Source: Liquorilactobacillus sicerae (GTDB lineage: Bacteria; Bacillota; Bacilli; Lactobacillales; Lactobacillaceae). Taken from it: 64,000 bases of DNA. Each line of letters opens with the position of its first letter. Positions within the stretch are counted from its first letter, which is position 1. The stretch covers positions 124,001 through 188,000 of the forward strand of contig NZ_JAHAVQ010000002.1 in assembly GCF_029916425.1 (NCBI RefSeq), written 5' to 3'. Position numbers and translations under genes: made by a program. The notes below the pieces were generated by a model, which ran no database searches, was not told where the DNA came from, and was given only the letters and a program-made list of their open reading frames with translations. Below are positions 24,103 to 33,178 of the stretch, piece by piece.

Positions 24103-25185
24103 TTATAAAGCATCTGGCAGGTTAATCTGAAATTTCTTAGCTATTTCCGCTATTTCTTCCTGCGTTTTAGGATCGATCACAACCCCTTGTTTTAAATTCT
24201 GGTCATAGTTGCGGTACTCACGATCACCAGGAATCATGATTCTGGTCCCAGGAATATGATCTAGTTTTCTGATTCTGTTAAACATGCTGCTTGCTTTAGC
24301 TTTTAGAACTTCTAAATCTCCAAAAAAGGCTGGATCGATCACCATGAAGAATTGACTAAAATCATGTTTGCCTTTGCTGGTATCAGCTGAAATTGACCCT
24401 TGCGCCAAAATTCCGGTCAATAACTCAATTACTAATGAATTACCGAAGCCCTTATAGTTAGAATTAGTTTCTTGATTGCCACCTAAGGTTAAAACACCAC
24501 CACCCGATTGATGCTCCGTAAAGGCTGCTTCTGATAAAATCTTAAATGCTTGCGCTGAATCATGGATCACCTGTCGGTCACGATCAACTGCCCACTCACC
24601 AGGAATCGGCTGCTGGTTTTTAGCCAAAACAGCGATTTTCCCACTAGAAACACTTGAAGTTGCACCATCAAAAACAAACGGATGCGGTTCAGCTGGAAAA
24701 GTAAACGCAAATGCATTTGAGCCTAAGAATGCTTCAATCGCATTAGTCGGCACCACCAGCGGACGCGTATTAGTTGTTGAAATGCCGATTAAGCCGGCTT
24801 TGGCTGCTAAGCGAGAATAATAACCTGCTGTTCCAAAATGGTTAGAGTTGCGGATAACTGCCATTGCAACTTGATTTGCTTTAGCTTTTTTGATTAAGCT
24901 TTTCATTGCAAAAGCTGATGCAATCTGACCCATATTCCCATTAGCATCGATTAAGAGACTTGTCAGACTTTCTTTTAAAACTTTCACTTGATTTGCCGGT
25001 TTAATCGTACCATCAGCAATCATTCGTTCATACCAAGCTAAGCGTTGAATCCCATGTGAGGAAATTCCTCGTAAATCTGCATCAACTAAAATATCGGCCA
25101 ATAAAGCCCCATTCTCTTCTGTAAAACCATTTTGTTTAAAAACCTGCTGCAAAAACTTTTTTTCTGCATTTACACTTACTCGCAT
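24103..25185 (-). CDS. Malate/L-lactate/ureidoglycolate dehydrogenase family (Ldh2) oxidoreductase
   Basis: NAD(P)-dependent 2-hydroxyacid/2-ketoacid oxidoreductase of the Ldh2 (YlbC/ComC) fold. Visible: VDADLRGISSHGIQRLAWYERMI, the catalytic His region NSNHFGTAGYYSRLA, ISTTNTRPLVVPTN, FDGATSSVSSGKI, GYKGFGNSL-like SNYKGFGNSLVIELLTG and VIDPAFFG. The 360-aa length from ATG 25185 is normal; AAGGAAG sits seven bases upstream of it. A complete T-box leader with an apparent Leu codon as specifier lies directly upstream, which suggests the enzyme acts on a 2-keto or 2-hydroxy acid tied to leucine, for example 2-ketoisocaproate, rather than malate. The substrate remains inferred. Confidence 0.9.
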   Translation of the reverse strand: MRVSVNAEKKFLQQVFKQNGFTEENGALLADILVDADLRGISSHGIQRLAWYERMIADGTIKPANQVKVLKESLTSLLIDANGNMGQIASAFAMKSLIKKAKANQVAMAVIRNSNHFGTAGYYSRLAAKAGLIGISTTNTRPLVVPTNAIEAFLGSNAFAFTFPAEPHPFVFDGATSSVSSGKIAVLAKNQQPIPGEWAVDRDRQVIHDSAQAFKILSEAAFTEHQSGGGVLTLGGNQETNSNYKGFGNSLVIELLTGILAQGSISADTSKGKHDFSQFFMVIDPAFFGDLEVLKAKASSMFNRIRKLDHIPGTRIMIPGDREYRNYDQNLKQGVVIDPKTQEEIAEIAKKFQINLPDAL

Positions 25186-25204
25186 CATGATCTTCCTTCT
25201 TTCT

Positions 25205-25470
25205 TGAAAATAAAAAAAGCCCCGCACCATGGATTGACTAATCCACAGTGCGGGGCGAACTATCTCGCTGTACCACTCGCAATTTGCTTATTACTTCAAT
25301 AATAAGTCTCAACGGCCTCAAGTGCCCGGCAAGATAACGGTTCCTACCGTCTGACCAGCTTGCACCAATCAAAAATCAACTGAGTTCATCTTCGACAACC
25401 TCGCGCTTGCGTCCTTTCACCAGCTGACGCTCTCTTTAAAAACTAAGGCTGCTTACTCTTCTCAAAGAAA
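25205..25470 (-). promoter_or_regulatory. T-box leader of the Ldh2-family gene, apparent Leu (CTC) specifier
   Basis: Read on the reverse strand: AGAAGAGTAAGC and GGTGAAAGG of stem I; GATGAACTCAGTTG, where by the usual AA-NNN-A pattern the specifier is CTC (Leu); the T-box GAGTGGTACAGCGAG (25264-25278); and a GC-rich terminator (GCCCCGCAC at 25219-25227 with GTGCGGGGC at 25248-25256) with a T-run. Uncharged tRNA-Leu would therefore turn the gene on. The T-box and terminator are certain; the specifier codon is read by eye. Confidence 0.88.
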
Positions 25471-25511
25471 TATTAACTTGCCTTTTATTTAAATCCTAAT
25501 TAACTGATTTG

Positions 25512-26240
25512 TCAATTCGATTTAACCGGAATCCGCAGAATAAAATCATCAAAAATTGACTGCATAGTTGGAATCGTTTCTACTAAAAACTCTGGATGCC
25601 ACTGAACAGCTAAAATCTGTGGCGAATTTTCAGATTCAACTGCCTCGATCACACCATCGGCCGCCCGTGCTGCGACGCGTAAACCGGCAGCAACTCGCCT
25701 AACTGCTTGATGATGATGGCTATTAACCGCCAACGTCTGCTCAGCAAATATCTTCGCCAAATGAGTCCCTGCTGTAATCTTGATATGATGAGAAGCTTCG
25801 TTAATATCACCCTTTTGTGCATGCTGAAAAAGCTTTTGCGGTTCGACAAACTGCTTGGTGAGATCTTGATAAACATCACCGCCCAAAGCAATATTAATCA
25901 CTTGCATCCCGCGACAAACACCCAATAAGGTTTTTCCTGCAGCCACTGCTTTTTTAATCAGTTCGATTTCTAGTCTGTCGCGCGCTCTTTCAACAAAGCT
26001 CAATCCCACGGTGGGCTCTTCCTTAAAGTAGAACGGCGAAACATCTGGACCACCCGGAAAATAAAAACCATCACAAATTTTTATATACCGATCAAGTTCG
26101 TCTTTAACTTGTGGTGGTAAAAGTACGGGAATTCCCCCGGCATTAATAATCGCCTGAATATCATTTTGATTGACAAATGTTCGTTTGGTATCATGAAATT
26201 TTAAATTTCCCGCTGTAATTCCAATAATTGGTTTTTGCAT
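25512..26240 (-). CDS. Gamma-glutamyl-gamma-aminobutyrate hydrolase family protein (peptidase C26)
   Basis: Class-I glutamine-amidotransferase-like hydrolase related to PuuD, which cleaves gamma-glutamyl amides. The triad regions are visible: nucleophile Cys in LLGVCRGMQVINIALGG, His in AVQWHPEF, with the substrate region GFYFPGGPDVSPFYF and the VNSHHHQAVRRVA block. 243 aa from ATG 26240, which has GGGGG upstream; a second ATG lies three bases before it. It is upstream of the T-box and Ldh2-type gene on the same strand, but the T-box terminator separates their control. Cellular substrate unknown; no polyamine genes are nearby. Confidence 0.9.
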   Translation of the reverse strand: MQKPIIGITAGNLKFHDTKRTFVNQNDIQAIINAGGIPVLLPPQVKDELDRYIKICDGFYFPGGPDVSPFYFKEEPTVGLSFVERARDRLEIELIKKAVAAGKTLLGVCRGMQVINIALGGDVYQDLTKQFVEPQKLFQHAQKGDINEASHHIKITAGTHLAKIFAEQTLAVNSHHHQAVRRVAAGLRVAARAADGVIEAVESENSPQILAVQWHPEFLVETIPTMQSIFDDFILRIPVKSN

Positions 26241-26282
26241 CATTATCCCCCTAAAATCCTGCAATTGTTGCTACATCAAGTT

Positions 26283-26501
26283 TTAAAATGATCTGTTTGA
26301 GCAGTTTAACCATCTTAAATTTTGGTAGCCAAGCAACTCATAACGTACCGCGATTCCAACACAAATTGTTGGAATCCTTTGATAATATAGGAGTTCGCTA
26401 CCGTCAATTCCACCACCGATCCGCATTGCCCGCGTAAATGGAATTTCTAGCTCCCAGCTTGCTGAGCAGCTAAAGCTTATATGACACAGCATTTTCATCA
26501 T
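26283..26501 (-). pseudogene. C-terminal remnant of an M20/M42-type metallopeptidase
   Basis: The frame gives EIPFTRAMRIGGGIDGSELL followed by RIPTICVGIAVRYE. This is the metal-binding GGG-T/I-D-G/A and GIP(T)xxxGxxxRYxHS pattern found near the end of M20 or M42 peptidases. After RYE the frame departs from the family, but the next frame continues as KFKMVKLLKQIILKLD, a plausible last helix. The N-terminal bulk is missing. It is clearly a decayed fragment; which of the two families it belonged to is uncertain. Confidence 0.5.
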
Positions 26502-26610
26502 ATCTGCACAAACATTTATCTACATTGTCTATCTGATTAAACAAATTTCGATCATCAATTTTTGAAATATCAAGTGATGAGATCTCCGATGATGCTGAAA
26601 GATTGATCAT

Positions 26611-26730
26611 TTAAGCTGAAGTTGCTTTTTTATTATTTTTTCTCCAAAAAATAACACCTGCTACAAGTATAACGATCACAATTAATGCTATCAATACTTT
26701 CTTCTTTTTCTCGCTTTCAATAACTTCCAT
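26611..26730 (-). CDS. Small single-span membrane protein (hypothetical)
   Basis: A 39-codon frame encodes MEVIESEKKKKVLIALIVIV followed by ILVAGVIFWRKNNKKATSA: a charged N-terminus, one strong transmembrane helix and a positively charged tail. AAAAAGGGG lies immediately before the ATG, closer than ideal. The composition is convincing for a small membrane protein, yet it could also be the anchor remnant of a lost surface protein. The rest of 26501-27024 has no recognised gene. Confidence 0.45.
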   Translation of the reverse strand: MEVIESEKKKKVLIALIVIVILVAGVIFWRKNNKKATSA

Positions 26731-27024
26731 CCCCTTTTTAAAAATCAAAAATCAATATGATTTATTTCTTAGAATACAGTAAATTTCTGAGTAATATCAA
26801 TTTTGGTTTAATTATTAGGCTGATTTTTTTGATCATTTTTAAGTTTGACTATTAAAATTTTGAATCAATAACTGTTTTGGGACTCTTTACGTGAACTCTG
26901 CTTATGCGATCTCGAAATTTTTTGCTTGATTTGCTGATCCATCTTTTTCCTTGCCTCACTACTTATTTTTTATGCTAAACTGAATAAAGAATTCTTTAAT
27001 TTTTGAAAGAAAGGTGAACCTTTT

Positions 27025-27480
27025 ATGAGTGATTATATTCAAACTATCCGCAGTAAAGTCGGTCATCTGCCCATCATTTTAAATGCTGTCGCTGGGGCGG
27101 TCGTCAAGAATCAACAAATCTTATTACAAGAGCGGACTGATACGAAAAATTGGAGTTTACCCGGCGGCTATATGGAATACGGCGAAACCTTTTTAGAAAC
27201 CTTGCAGCGAGAATTAATTGAAGATAGCGGCTTGCAAGTTGAACCATTAGCCATGCTTAAAACTTTTGACCAAGGATTCACGACTTATCCCAACGGTGAC
27301 CAAGCCCAAGTAATTAGTCGATTATACCTTGTTAAGCCAGTTGGCGGTCACTTGATTACTTCGCCGACCGATGAAACTTTAAGTCTTAAATATTTTGATT
27401 TTTCAGCTTTACCACCGTTACTGAACCAGCAAAATCAAGAGATGATTACCTGTGTTGCAAAATATCTAAAAATCAGTTGA
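27025..27480 (+). CDS. Nudix hydrolase
   Basis: Nudix family pyrophosphohydrolase of 151 aa. The Nudix box is GGYMEYGETFLETLQ followed by RELIEDSGL, matching Gx5Ex7REUxEExGU with Asp replacing the second Glu of the metal site. The N-terminus (IILNAVAGAVVKNQQILLQER) and TKNWSLPGG are typical of ADP-ribose-pyrophosphatase-like members. ATG at 27025 has AAAGGTG upstream. It stands alone, with a strong bidirectional terminator behind it. Substrate unknown. Confidence 0.9.
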   Translation: MSDYIQTIRSKVGHLPIILNAVAGAVVKNQQILLQERTDTKNWSLPGGYMEYGETFLETLQRELIEDSGLQVEPLAMLKTFDQGFTTYPNGDQAQVISRLYLVKPVGGHLITSPTDETLSLKYFDFSALPPLLNQQNQEMITCVAKYLKIS

Positions 27481-27490
27481 TTTGCCTAAA

Positions 27491-27528
27491 AAAAGAACCA
27501 CGACTAAATTGTTAGTCGTGGTTCTTTT
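27491..27528. terminator. Bidirectional intrinsic terminator
   Basis: Seventeen-bp perfect stem, counting its A/T ends (27491-27507 with 27512-27528), and a 4-base loop, flanked by A and T runs, between the convergent Nudix gene and scrA. Confidence 0.92.
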
Positions 27529-27540
27529 TTAGAAATCATT

Positions 27541-29475
27541 TTATCTAGCGGTTACTGAAACTAAGCGATCGCCAGCTTTAACTTGTTCAGTTTCGATGCG
27601 ATCAACCCCAGCATAGTTGGCCGTATTAGTAATTACTACCATAACTGTTGGATCATAACCAGCTTGCTTAATCTTTTCTATCTCAAAACTGCCTAATTTT
27701 TGTCCTTTTTTAACATGCTGTCCTTGCGTAACTTCAGATTCAAAATATTTACCTTTCAGTTCAACTGTATCGATCCCGATGTGCATCAAAACTTCTGCAC
27801 CACTGTCTGATTTAATTCCGTAAGCATGCTTGGTTTCATACGCAACGGTGATCTCCCCGTTAACTGGAGCAAAGATTTCACCTTGACTAGGAACGATTGC
27901 TGCTCCATCACCCATCATTTTGGTTGAGAATACTTTATCGTTAACTTCACTCAAAGATTCTGCTTTACCAGCAACTGGAGCAAAAACAATTTCATCTTTC
28001 AAACCTGCTTCTTGATTGATCAAATCAGCAGCTTTTTTCTCAACTTGTGTCTGCTCAGTTGCGCTCGTAATAGCAACTGGATCGACTAACTGTTTATTTT
28101 TCTTGCCATAAAGGAAAGTCAAAGTGAAGGCAACAGCGAAACTAATTAATTCACATAAGATATACATTGGAATCGATTTTGCGTTAATTGATAAGAATCC
28201 TAGAAACGCAGCCGATCCTAATGAAACAGCAATTACATGAGTTAATCCGGCTAATGCAGATGCAATTCCAGAACCAACTAATGCACAGAAGAATGGGAAG
28301 CGATACTTCAAGTTAACCCCGAATAAAGCCGGTTCAGTAATTCCTAAACAAGCTGAGACAGTTGCTGAAGAAGCCAAGCCTTTCATTTTCTTGCTTTTGG
28401 TCAAGGTAAAGATTGCAAAGCAAGCAGCACCTTGAGCAATGTTAGCCATTGAAGCTACCACGAAAATAAAATCACCATATCCGGTATGATTCTGCGTAAA
28501 CGCGGCAATCAGTTGCGTTTCGATGGCTGGGAAAGCTTGATGCAACCCGGTCAAAACAATCGGTGAATATACCAAGCCAAAAATACCTGTTCCAACAAAT
28601 CCTAAGGTATCATATAACCAAACAATTCCCGAAGTAATTGCATCTGATAAACCACGCATAACCGGTCCCACAATAATGAAAGTCAAGAAACCAGTTACCA
28701 TTAATGAAATTAATGGTGTGAAAGTAAAATCAACAGCGGCTGGTAATTTTTTATGCAGCCATTTCTCTAAAACTGATAAGATATATACTGCTGCCAAAAC
28801 AGGAATAACTTGATATTGGTAATTAGCTTGTGAAACATGCATCCCTAAGATATTCCAATATTTACCATCAATTAAATCTGGGGTTGTCATAATCATCCCA
28901 ACAGCAGCACCTAAGAAACGGTTTGCTCCAAAACGACTTGCTGCTGACATACCAACTAAAATCGGCATGAAGATAAATGGTGCCGAAGACATAACTTGAA
29001 TCATATCTGAAATACCCTTAATTGCCGGATAAGTTGTCACTAATGCCTTAGGCCCAAACAAGCCTTCAGATGTTAAAAAGTTGTTCAACGCCATCAATAA
29101 GCCACCAGCAACCAAAGCTGGAATAATTGGAACAAAAATATCTGATAATAGCTTAATAAATGCCATGATTGGATTGAATTTCTTGCTCTTGTCAGCTACC
29201 TTCTTAAGATCATCTGTTGAAGCTTCACTTAAGCCAGTCTGCTTGATCATTTCATCGTAAACATTGTTGACATCACCTGGTCCAATAATAATTTGATATT
29301 GGCCATTAGTTTTGAAGGTCCCTTTAACGCCTGGATTTTCATCCAAAGCTTTTTGGTCGATCTTCGAATCATCTTTCAACACCAACCGAAGACGAGTAGC
29401 ACAATGAGCAGCTGCAATAATGTTATCTTGATGAAGCGCTTTAATAACATCAGTTGCCACTTTTTTGTGATCCAT
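27541..29475 (-). CDS. scrA: PTS sucrose transporter subunit IIBCA
   Basis: Imports sucrose and phosphorylates it to sucrose-6-phosphate. Domain order is B-C-A: the IIB active Cys in [12 protein letters not shown] (about residue 25), a IIC membrane domain (about 110-460, with [20 protein letters not shown]), and a C-terminal IIA (about 490-640) with the active His in [17 protein letters not shown] at 29475 is chosen because AAGGAG is too close to the TTG at 29484. 644 aa is normal for a single-chain form. It is divergent from scrB-scrR-scrK; a LacI-type operator half sits right at its ribosome binding site. Confidence 0.95.
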   Translation of the reverse strand: MDHKKVATDVIKALHQDNIIAAAHCATRLRLVLKDDSKIDQKALDENPGVKGTFKTNGQYQIIIGPGDVNNVYDEMIKQTGLSEASTDDLKKVADKSKKFNPIMAFIKLLSDIFVPIIPALVAGGLLMALNNFLTSEGLFGPKALVTTYPAIKGISDMIQVMSSAPFIFMPILVGMSAASRFGANRFLGAAVGMIMTTPDLIDGKYWNILGMHVSQANYQYQVIPVLAAVYILSVLEKWLHKKLPAAVDFTFTPLISLMVTGFLTFIIVGPVMRGLSDAITSGIVWLYDTLGFVGTGIFGLVYSPIVLTGLHQAFPAIETQLIAAFTQNHTGYGDFIFVVASMANIAQGAACFAIFTLTKSKKMKGLASSATVSACLGITEPALFGVNLKYRFPFFCALVGSGIASALAGLTHVIAVSLGSAAFLGFLSINAKSIPMYILCELISFAVAFTLTFLYGKKNKQLVDPVAITSATEQTQVEKKAADLINQEAGLKDEIVFAPVAGKAESLSEVNDKVFSTKMMGDGAAIVPSQGEIFAPVNGEITVAYETKHAYGIKSDSGAEVLMHIGIDTVELKGKYFESEVTQGQHVKKGQKLGSFEIEKIKQAGYDPTVMVVITNTANYAGVDRIETEQVKAGDRLVSVTAR

Positions 29476-29494
29476 ATTAAACAACTCCTTTTTG

Positions 29495-29522
29495 AAAACG
29501 TTTTATTTTACATTTCAATCAT
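29495..29522 (-). promoter_or_regulatory. scrA operator and -10 region
   Basis: AAAACGTTTT (29495-29504) is a palindrome of LacI/CcpA type placed between the start and the -10 (reverse TATGAT around 29518-29523). The -35 is the reverse complement TTGACA at 29540-29545. The context AACGTTTTCAAA next to the AGGAG is the same as at scrB. Confidence 0.7.
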
Positions 29523-29538
29523 ACCTGATTTTCAGCAT

Positions 29539-29621
29539 ATGTCAATCGTTTACCACAAAAAAATATTTAAAAGTTCTTTTTCCTTATAAAACTGTTTTTT
29601 TAATTGGTGTACGATTGACAT
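29539..29621. repeat. Inverted repeat ATGTCAATCGT / ACGATTGACAT carrying both scr -35 boxes
   Basis: A perfect 11-bp inverted repeat, 29539-29549 and 29611-29621, 61 bases apart. Each arm contains a TTGACA -35 box, one firing toward scrA and one toward scrB. The flanks differ, so this looks like selected mirror symmetry of two promoters rather than a duplicated element. Confidence 0.75.
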
Positions 29622-29665
29622 AAATCAGCTTTTAATTTAAAATAAGTGAGTAAGATAACGTTTTC
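29615..29665 (+). promoter_or_regulatory. scrB promoter and operator
   Basis: TTGACA (29615-29620), a 17-base spacer, and TAAAAT (29638-29643) form a near-consensus promoter. AGATAACGTTTTCA (29653-29666) downstream matches a LacI/cre-type palindrome at 12 of 14 positions of TGAAAACGTTTTCA and abuts the scrB ribosome binding site, a position suited to repression by ScrR and/or CcpA. Confidence 0.75.
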
Positions 29666-29679
29666 AAAGGAGCTTAATT

Positions 29680-31173
29680 ATGCAATGGACACGACAACTG
29701 CGCTATAAGCCTTATCAAGCTTGGCCAACTGAATACTTAGAAAAAATTGAAAAGCAAGCAACTGCTTCTACTTACTACCCGCAATTTCATATAGCTCCCA
29801 ATTCTGGTCTTTTAAATGATCCGAATGGATTTAGCTACTTTAACGGCAAATGGCATGTCTTCTACCAAGCGTTTCCTTTTGGGCCAGTCCATGGGCTTAA
29901 ATCTTGGGTTCATTTGATTTCTGCCGATCTAGTCAACTGGAAAAAGCTTGGTCCTGCTTTGCTGCCTGATTCAAAATATGACGCTCAAGGTGTTTATTCT
30001 GGCTCAGCTCATCAAATTGGTGACCAGCTATTTTTAATGTATACCGGCAATGTCCGCGATCAAAACTGGCAACGACATCCCTATCAAAATGGTGCCTGGC
30101 TAGATCAAAATAACAAAGTCACCAAATTATCATTGCCTTTGATTAGCCAACCGGAACAGACAACTGATCATTTTCGTGATCCACAACTGATCGAAAAAGA
30201 TGGTAAATATTATGTCTTAATTGGAGCCCAAGATAAAAAAAGCTTAGCTGGTAGAATCAATGTTTTTACCTCTGACAATTTAACTGCTTGGAAAAATCTT
30301 GGATATTTGAATTTTTCTGCTGACGATTTAGGTTATATGATTGAATGCCCTAATTTGGTAACCGTTGATCAACAACCAGTGCTGATTTTTTGTCCACAAG
30401 GTTTGGAACACGAGATTTTACCTTATCAGAATATTTATCCGAATACTTATTTAATTGGCAGTCAGGTTGATCTAGATTCAGCCAGCTTTACTAGTCAAAG
30501 CAACTTGGCTTTGCTTGATTATGGCTTTGATATTTACGCTAGCCAAGCTTTTAATGCTCCTGACGGTCAAGCTTATTTGATCAGTTGGTTAGGTCTACCT
30601 GAGATTGAATACCCGACTGATGCTGAAAATTGGGCTCACTGCCTTAGCTTGGTCAAACGACTCACGATCAAAAATCATCGACTATATCAGCAACCCGTTG
30701 CCAATCTTAAAAAATTACGCCAGCAAGAACATCAACTGACGGGGCAAGCATCTGGTCAAGTTGAAAAAACTTTAGCAGCTAAAACGACCAATCAATATGA
30801 ACTCAAGCTAGAAATCCCGGCTGACCAGCAGGGAACTTTGTGGCTTTTCCGTGATTCAGAAAAGGCTGAAGGCTTAAAAATCAAATTTGCGACTGGCAAA
30901 GTTGCTAAAATACTGATTGATCGTTCACAAACTGGTCAACCATTTGCCAAGGATTATGGTCAAACTCGTCAAGTCGCTCTGAATGCCAATCAGCCGCTGC
31001 ACCTTGATATTTTCGTTGATCATTCAGTTTGTGAAGTTTTTGTTAATCAGGGTGAAGCAGTTTTTAGTTTGCGGGTCTTTCCCAGTGCTTCGGCAAATAA
31101 AATTTCACTAGCTGGAAAGCAGCAAATCAATTATAATGGTTCATGGTGGAATTTAGCCAAATCTTGTTTTTAA
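29680..31173 (+). CDS. scrB: Sucrose-6-phosphate hydrolase (GH32)
   Basis: Cytosolic beta-fructosidase splitting sucrose-6-phosphate into glucose-6-phosphate and fructose. GH32 signatures: LLNDPNGFSYFNGKWHVFYQ (nucleophile Asp), HFRDPQLI (transition-state Asp) and MIECPNLV (acid/base Glu), followed by a C-terminal beta-sandwich (HLDIFVDHSVCEVFVNQGEAVFSLRVFP). 497 aa is normal. ATG at 29680 has AAAGGAGC upstream. First gene of scrB-scrR-scrK; 13 bases separate it from scrR. Confidence 0.97.
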   Translation: MQWTRQLRYKPYQAWPTEYLEKIEKQATASTYYPQFHIAPNSGLLNDPNGFSYFNGKWHVFYQAFPFGPVHGLKSWVHLISADLVNWKKLGPALLPDSKYDAQGVYSGSAHQIGDQLFLMYTGNVRDQNWQRHPYQNGAWLDQNNKVTKLSLPLISQPEQTTDHFRDPQLIEKDGKYYVLIGAQDKKSLAGRINVFTSDNLTAWKNLGYLNFSADDLGYMIECPNLVTVDQQPVLIFCPQGLEHEILPYQNIYPNTYLIGSQVDLDSASFTSQSNLALLDYGFDIYASQAFNAPDGQAYLISWLGLPEIEYPTDAENWAHCLSLVKRLTIKNHRLYQQPVANLKKLRQQEHQLTGQASGQVEKTLAAKTTNQYELKLEIPADQQGTLWLFRDSEKAEGLKIKFATGKVAKILIDRSQTGQPFAKDYGQTRQVALNANQPLHLDIFVDHSVCEVFVNQGEAVFSLRVFPSASANKISLAGKQQINYNGSWWNLAKSCF

Positions 31174-31186
31174 AGGGGACTTTACC

Positions 31187-32185
31187 ATGCGGCCAAAGTT
31201 AACCGATGTCGCCGCTAAAGCAGGTGTTTCAGCAACAACTGTTTCACGAGTGATCAATAATTACGGCTATTTGAGCAAAGCAACAAAAGAAAAAGTCTTT
31301 CAAGCAATGAAAGAGTTGAATTATCAACCAAATTCACTGGCTCGTTCTTTGCATGGCAAAAAGACTCAATTGATTGGCGTTATTTTTCCTTCAATCACTA
31401 ACCCTTTTTTTGCTGAATTAGTTGAACAAATTGAAAATAAATTATTTAATCGCGGTTTTAAAATTATTCTTTGCAATAGTGCAGATAATAAGGAAAAGGA
31501 ACGCGATTATCTGCGGATGCTGATTGCCAACCAAGTTGATGGAATCATCGCCGGCGCTCATAATCTTGGAATTGAAGAATACAATAAAGTTGGTCTGCCA
31601 ATCATTTCCTTTGACCGAAGCTTGTCAGACAAAATTCCCATCGTCAGCAGCGACAACCTTAAAGGAACCTTTTTGGCGACTCAGGAGTTATATCAAGCCG
31701 GCTCACGTCACATTTATTTTCTGGGCAATCCGCATCAAATCGGCAACCCGACTGATTTACGACTACAAGGTTATCAAAAAGCTATTAATGAACTGAAATT
31801 GACTGCCCACATTCATAGCGTTGACTTCAATGAATCACCCAATTTGAAATCATTGTCGATCAAAAAACTATTAATTCAACATCATGCTGATGGAATTGTT
31901 TGTACCGATGATCTGACCGCCATTTTAGTTTTACAAGCCGCCCGCCAATTAAAAATTAAGGTTCCGGCTGAATTAAAGGTTATCGGATTTGATGGAACAG
32001 CCTTTATGCAGGAATATCATCCCGAACTTTCGACAATCGTTCAACCAATCCATGATGTTGCAGCTTTATTGGTCAATCTGCTGCTCAAACGAATCGAACA
32101 CCCTGAGCAGCCATTGGAACAAATGCAATATATCTTGCCAATTAAATTACTGCGCAGTCAATCAACATTTAGCTTAGCAGAATAA
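31187..32185 (+). CDS. scrR: LacI family sucrose operon repressor
   Basis: LacI-type regulator: N-terminal HTH (KLTDVAAKAGVSATTVSRVINNYGYLSKATKEKV), hinge (NYQPNSLARSLHGKKTQLIGVIFP) and a periplasmic-binding-protein-like sensor domain. 332 aa is normal. ATG at 31187 has AAGGGGA upstream. Its place between scrB and the fructokinase, with palindromes at both scr promoters, supports control of sucrose uptake and hydrolysis; in known ScrR proteins a fructose-containing ligand acts as inducer. Confidence 0.94.
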   Translation: MRPKLTDVAAKAGVSATTVSRVINNYGYLSKATKEKVFQAMKELNYQPNSLARSLHGKKTQLIGVIFPSITNPFFAELVEQIENKLFNRGFKIILCNSADNKEKERDYLRMLIANQVDGIIAGAHNLGIEEYNKVGLPIISFDRSLSDKIPIVSSDNLKGTFLATQELYQAGSRHIYFLGNPHQIGNPTDLRLQGYQKAINELKLTAHIHSVDFNESPNLKSLSIKKLLIQHHADGIVCTDDLTAILVLQAARQLKIKVPAELKVIGFDGTAFMQEYHPELSTIVQPIHDVAALLVNLLLKRIEHPEQPLEQMQYILPIKLLRSQSTFSLAE

Positions 32186-32201
32186 TCAAGGAGGTTTTTT
32201 T

Positions 32202-33077
32202 ATGCTTTTCGGCAGTATTGAAGCTGGCGGTACCAAATTTGTCTGTGCCGTTGGTGATGAAAATTATCAAATTAAGGAATCAACAACTTTTCCAACGACC
32301 CAACCGCAAGCAACCTTAGACCAAGCAATCAATTTTTTTCAACAATTTTCTGAGCTGAAAGCTATTGGGATTGCTTCATTTGGTCCAATTGAAATTCGCA
32401 AAAGCTCAGTCAATTACGGTTACGTAACCAACACGCCTAAACCGGGCTGGTCAAATACCGATTTTGTTGGTTATATTAAAAAATCACTTGATCTGCCAAT
32501 TTATTGGACAACCGATGTTAACGGCTCAGCTTATGGTGAATGGTTTGCTTATCAAAAACAGCAACAGCCATTAAACTCACTGGTTTATTATACGATTGGG
32601 ACCGGAATTGGAGCTGGGATCGTCAATGATGGCAAATTTATTGGCAGTATCGGCCATCCCGAATTAGGCCATGTCTATCTCAAACGCCATCCAGATGACT
32701 TAGACTTCGCCGGAACCTGTCCTTTTCATGGCGATTGTTTAGAAGGCTTGGCATCAGGCCCAACCTTTAAGGCACGTTTAGGGATCGCTGGCCAAGATGT
32801 TCCTTTGAGCAACCATGTTTGGGACATTATTGCCTATTATGTTGCTCAAGCTGCCATTCAAACCACTTTAGCTTTTCGTCCTGAAAAAATCGTAATTGGC
32901 GGCGGTGTTTCCAGTGAAGCATTTCTAAAGAAAGTTCGTCAGCAATTCAAACAGTTATTAAATGACTATGTTTCAGTTGGTGATTTAAAACAATATATTG
33001 TCATGCCAATTGTTGCCAATAATGGTTCAGCAACTCTTGGAGATTTTGCCTTAGCTCAAAAAGCAGTAACCGAATAG
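32202..33077 (+). CDS. scrK: Fructokinase (ROK family)
   Basis: Phosphorylates the fructose released from sucrose-6-phosphate. ROK features: GSIEAGGTKFVCAVGDE (phosphate-binding loop), TTDVNGSAYGEW with the catalytic Asp, YYTIGTGIGAGIVNDGKFIG, and the zinc-binding ROK block GHPELGHVYLKRHPDDLDF with CPFHGDCLEGLASGP. 291 aa is normal. ATG at 32202 has AAGGAGG upstream. Last gene of the scr operon, with a terminator behind it. Confidence 0.95.
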   Translation: MLFGSIEAGGTKFVCAVGDENYQIKESTTFPTTQPQATLDQAINFFQQFSELKAIGIASFGPIEIRKSSVNYGYVTNTPKPGWSNTDFVGYIKKSLDLPIYWTTDVNGSAYGEWFAYQKQQQPLNSLVYYTIGTGIGAGIVNDGKFIGSIGHPELGHVYLKRHPDDLDFAGTCPFHGDCLEGLASGPTFKARLGIAGQDVPLSNHVWDIIAYYVAQAAIQTTLAFRPEKIVIGGGVSSEAFLKKVRQQFKQLLNDYVSVGDLKQYIVMPIVANNGSATLGDFALAQKAVTE

Positions 33078-33101
33078 ATTATTTTTGCTTTTAATAAAAA
33101 A

Positions 33102-33139
33102 AGTCAGGCCGAGAAGGTTAATTTTCTCAGCCTGACTTT
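33102..33139 (+). terminator. Intrinsic terminator of the scr operon
   Basis: AAGTCAGGC-GAGAA (33102-33116) pairs with TTCTC-GCCTGACTT (33125-33139) with one mismatch and an 8-base loop, followed by TTTT. Confidence 0.88.
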
Positions 33140-33178
33140 TTTCACTTTAAATTACTAAGCTATGACAATCGCACTGAA

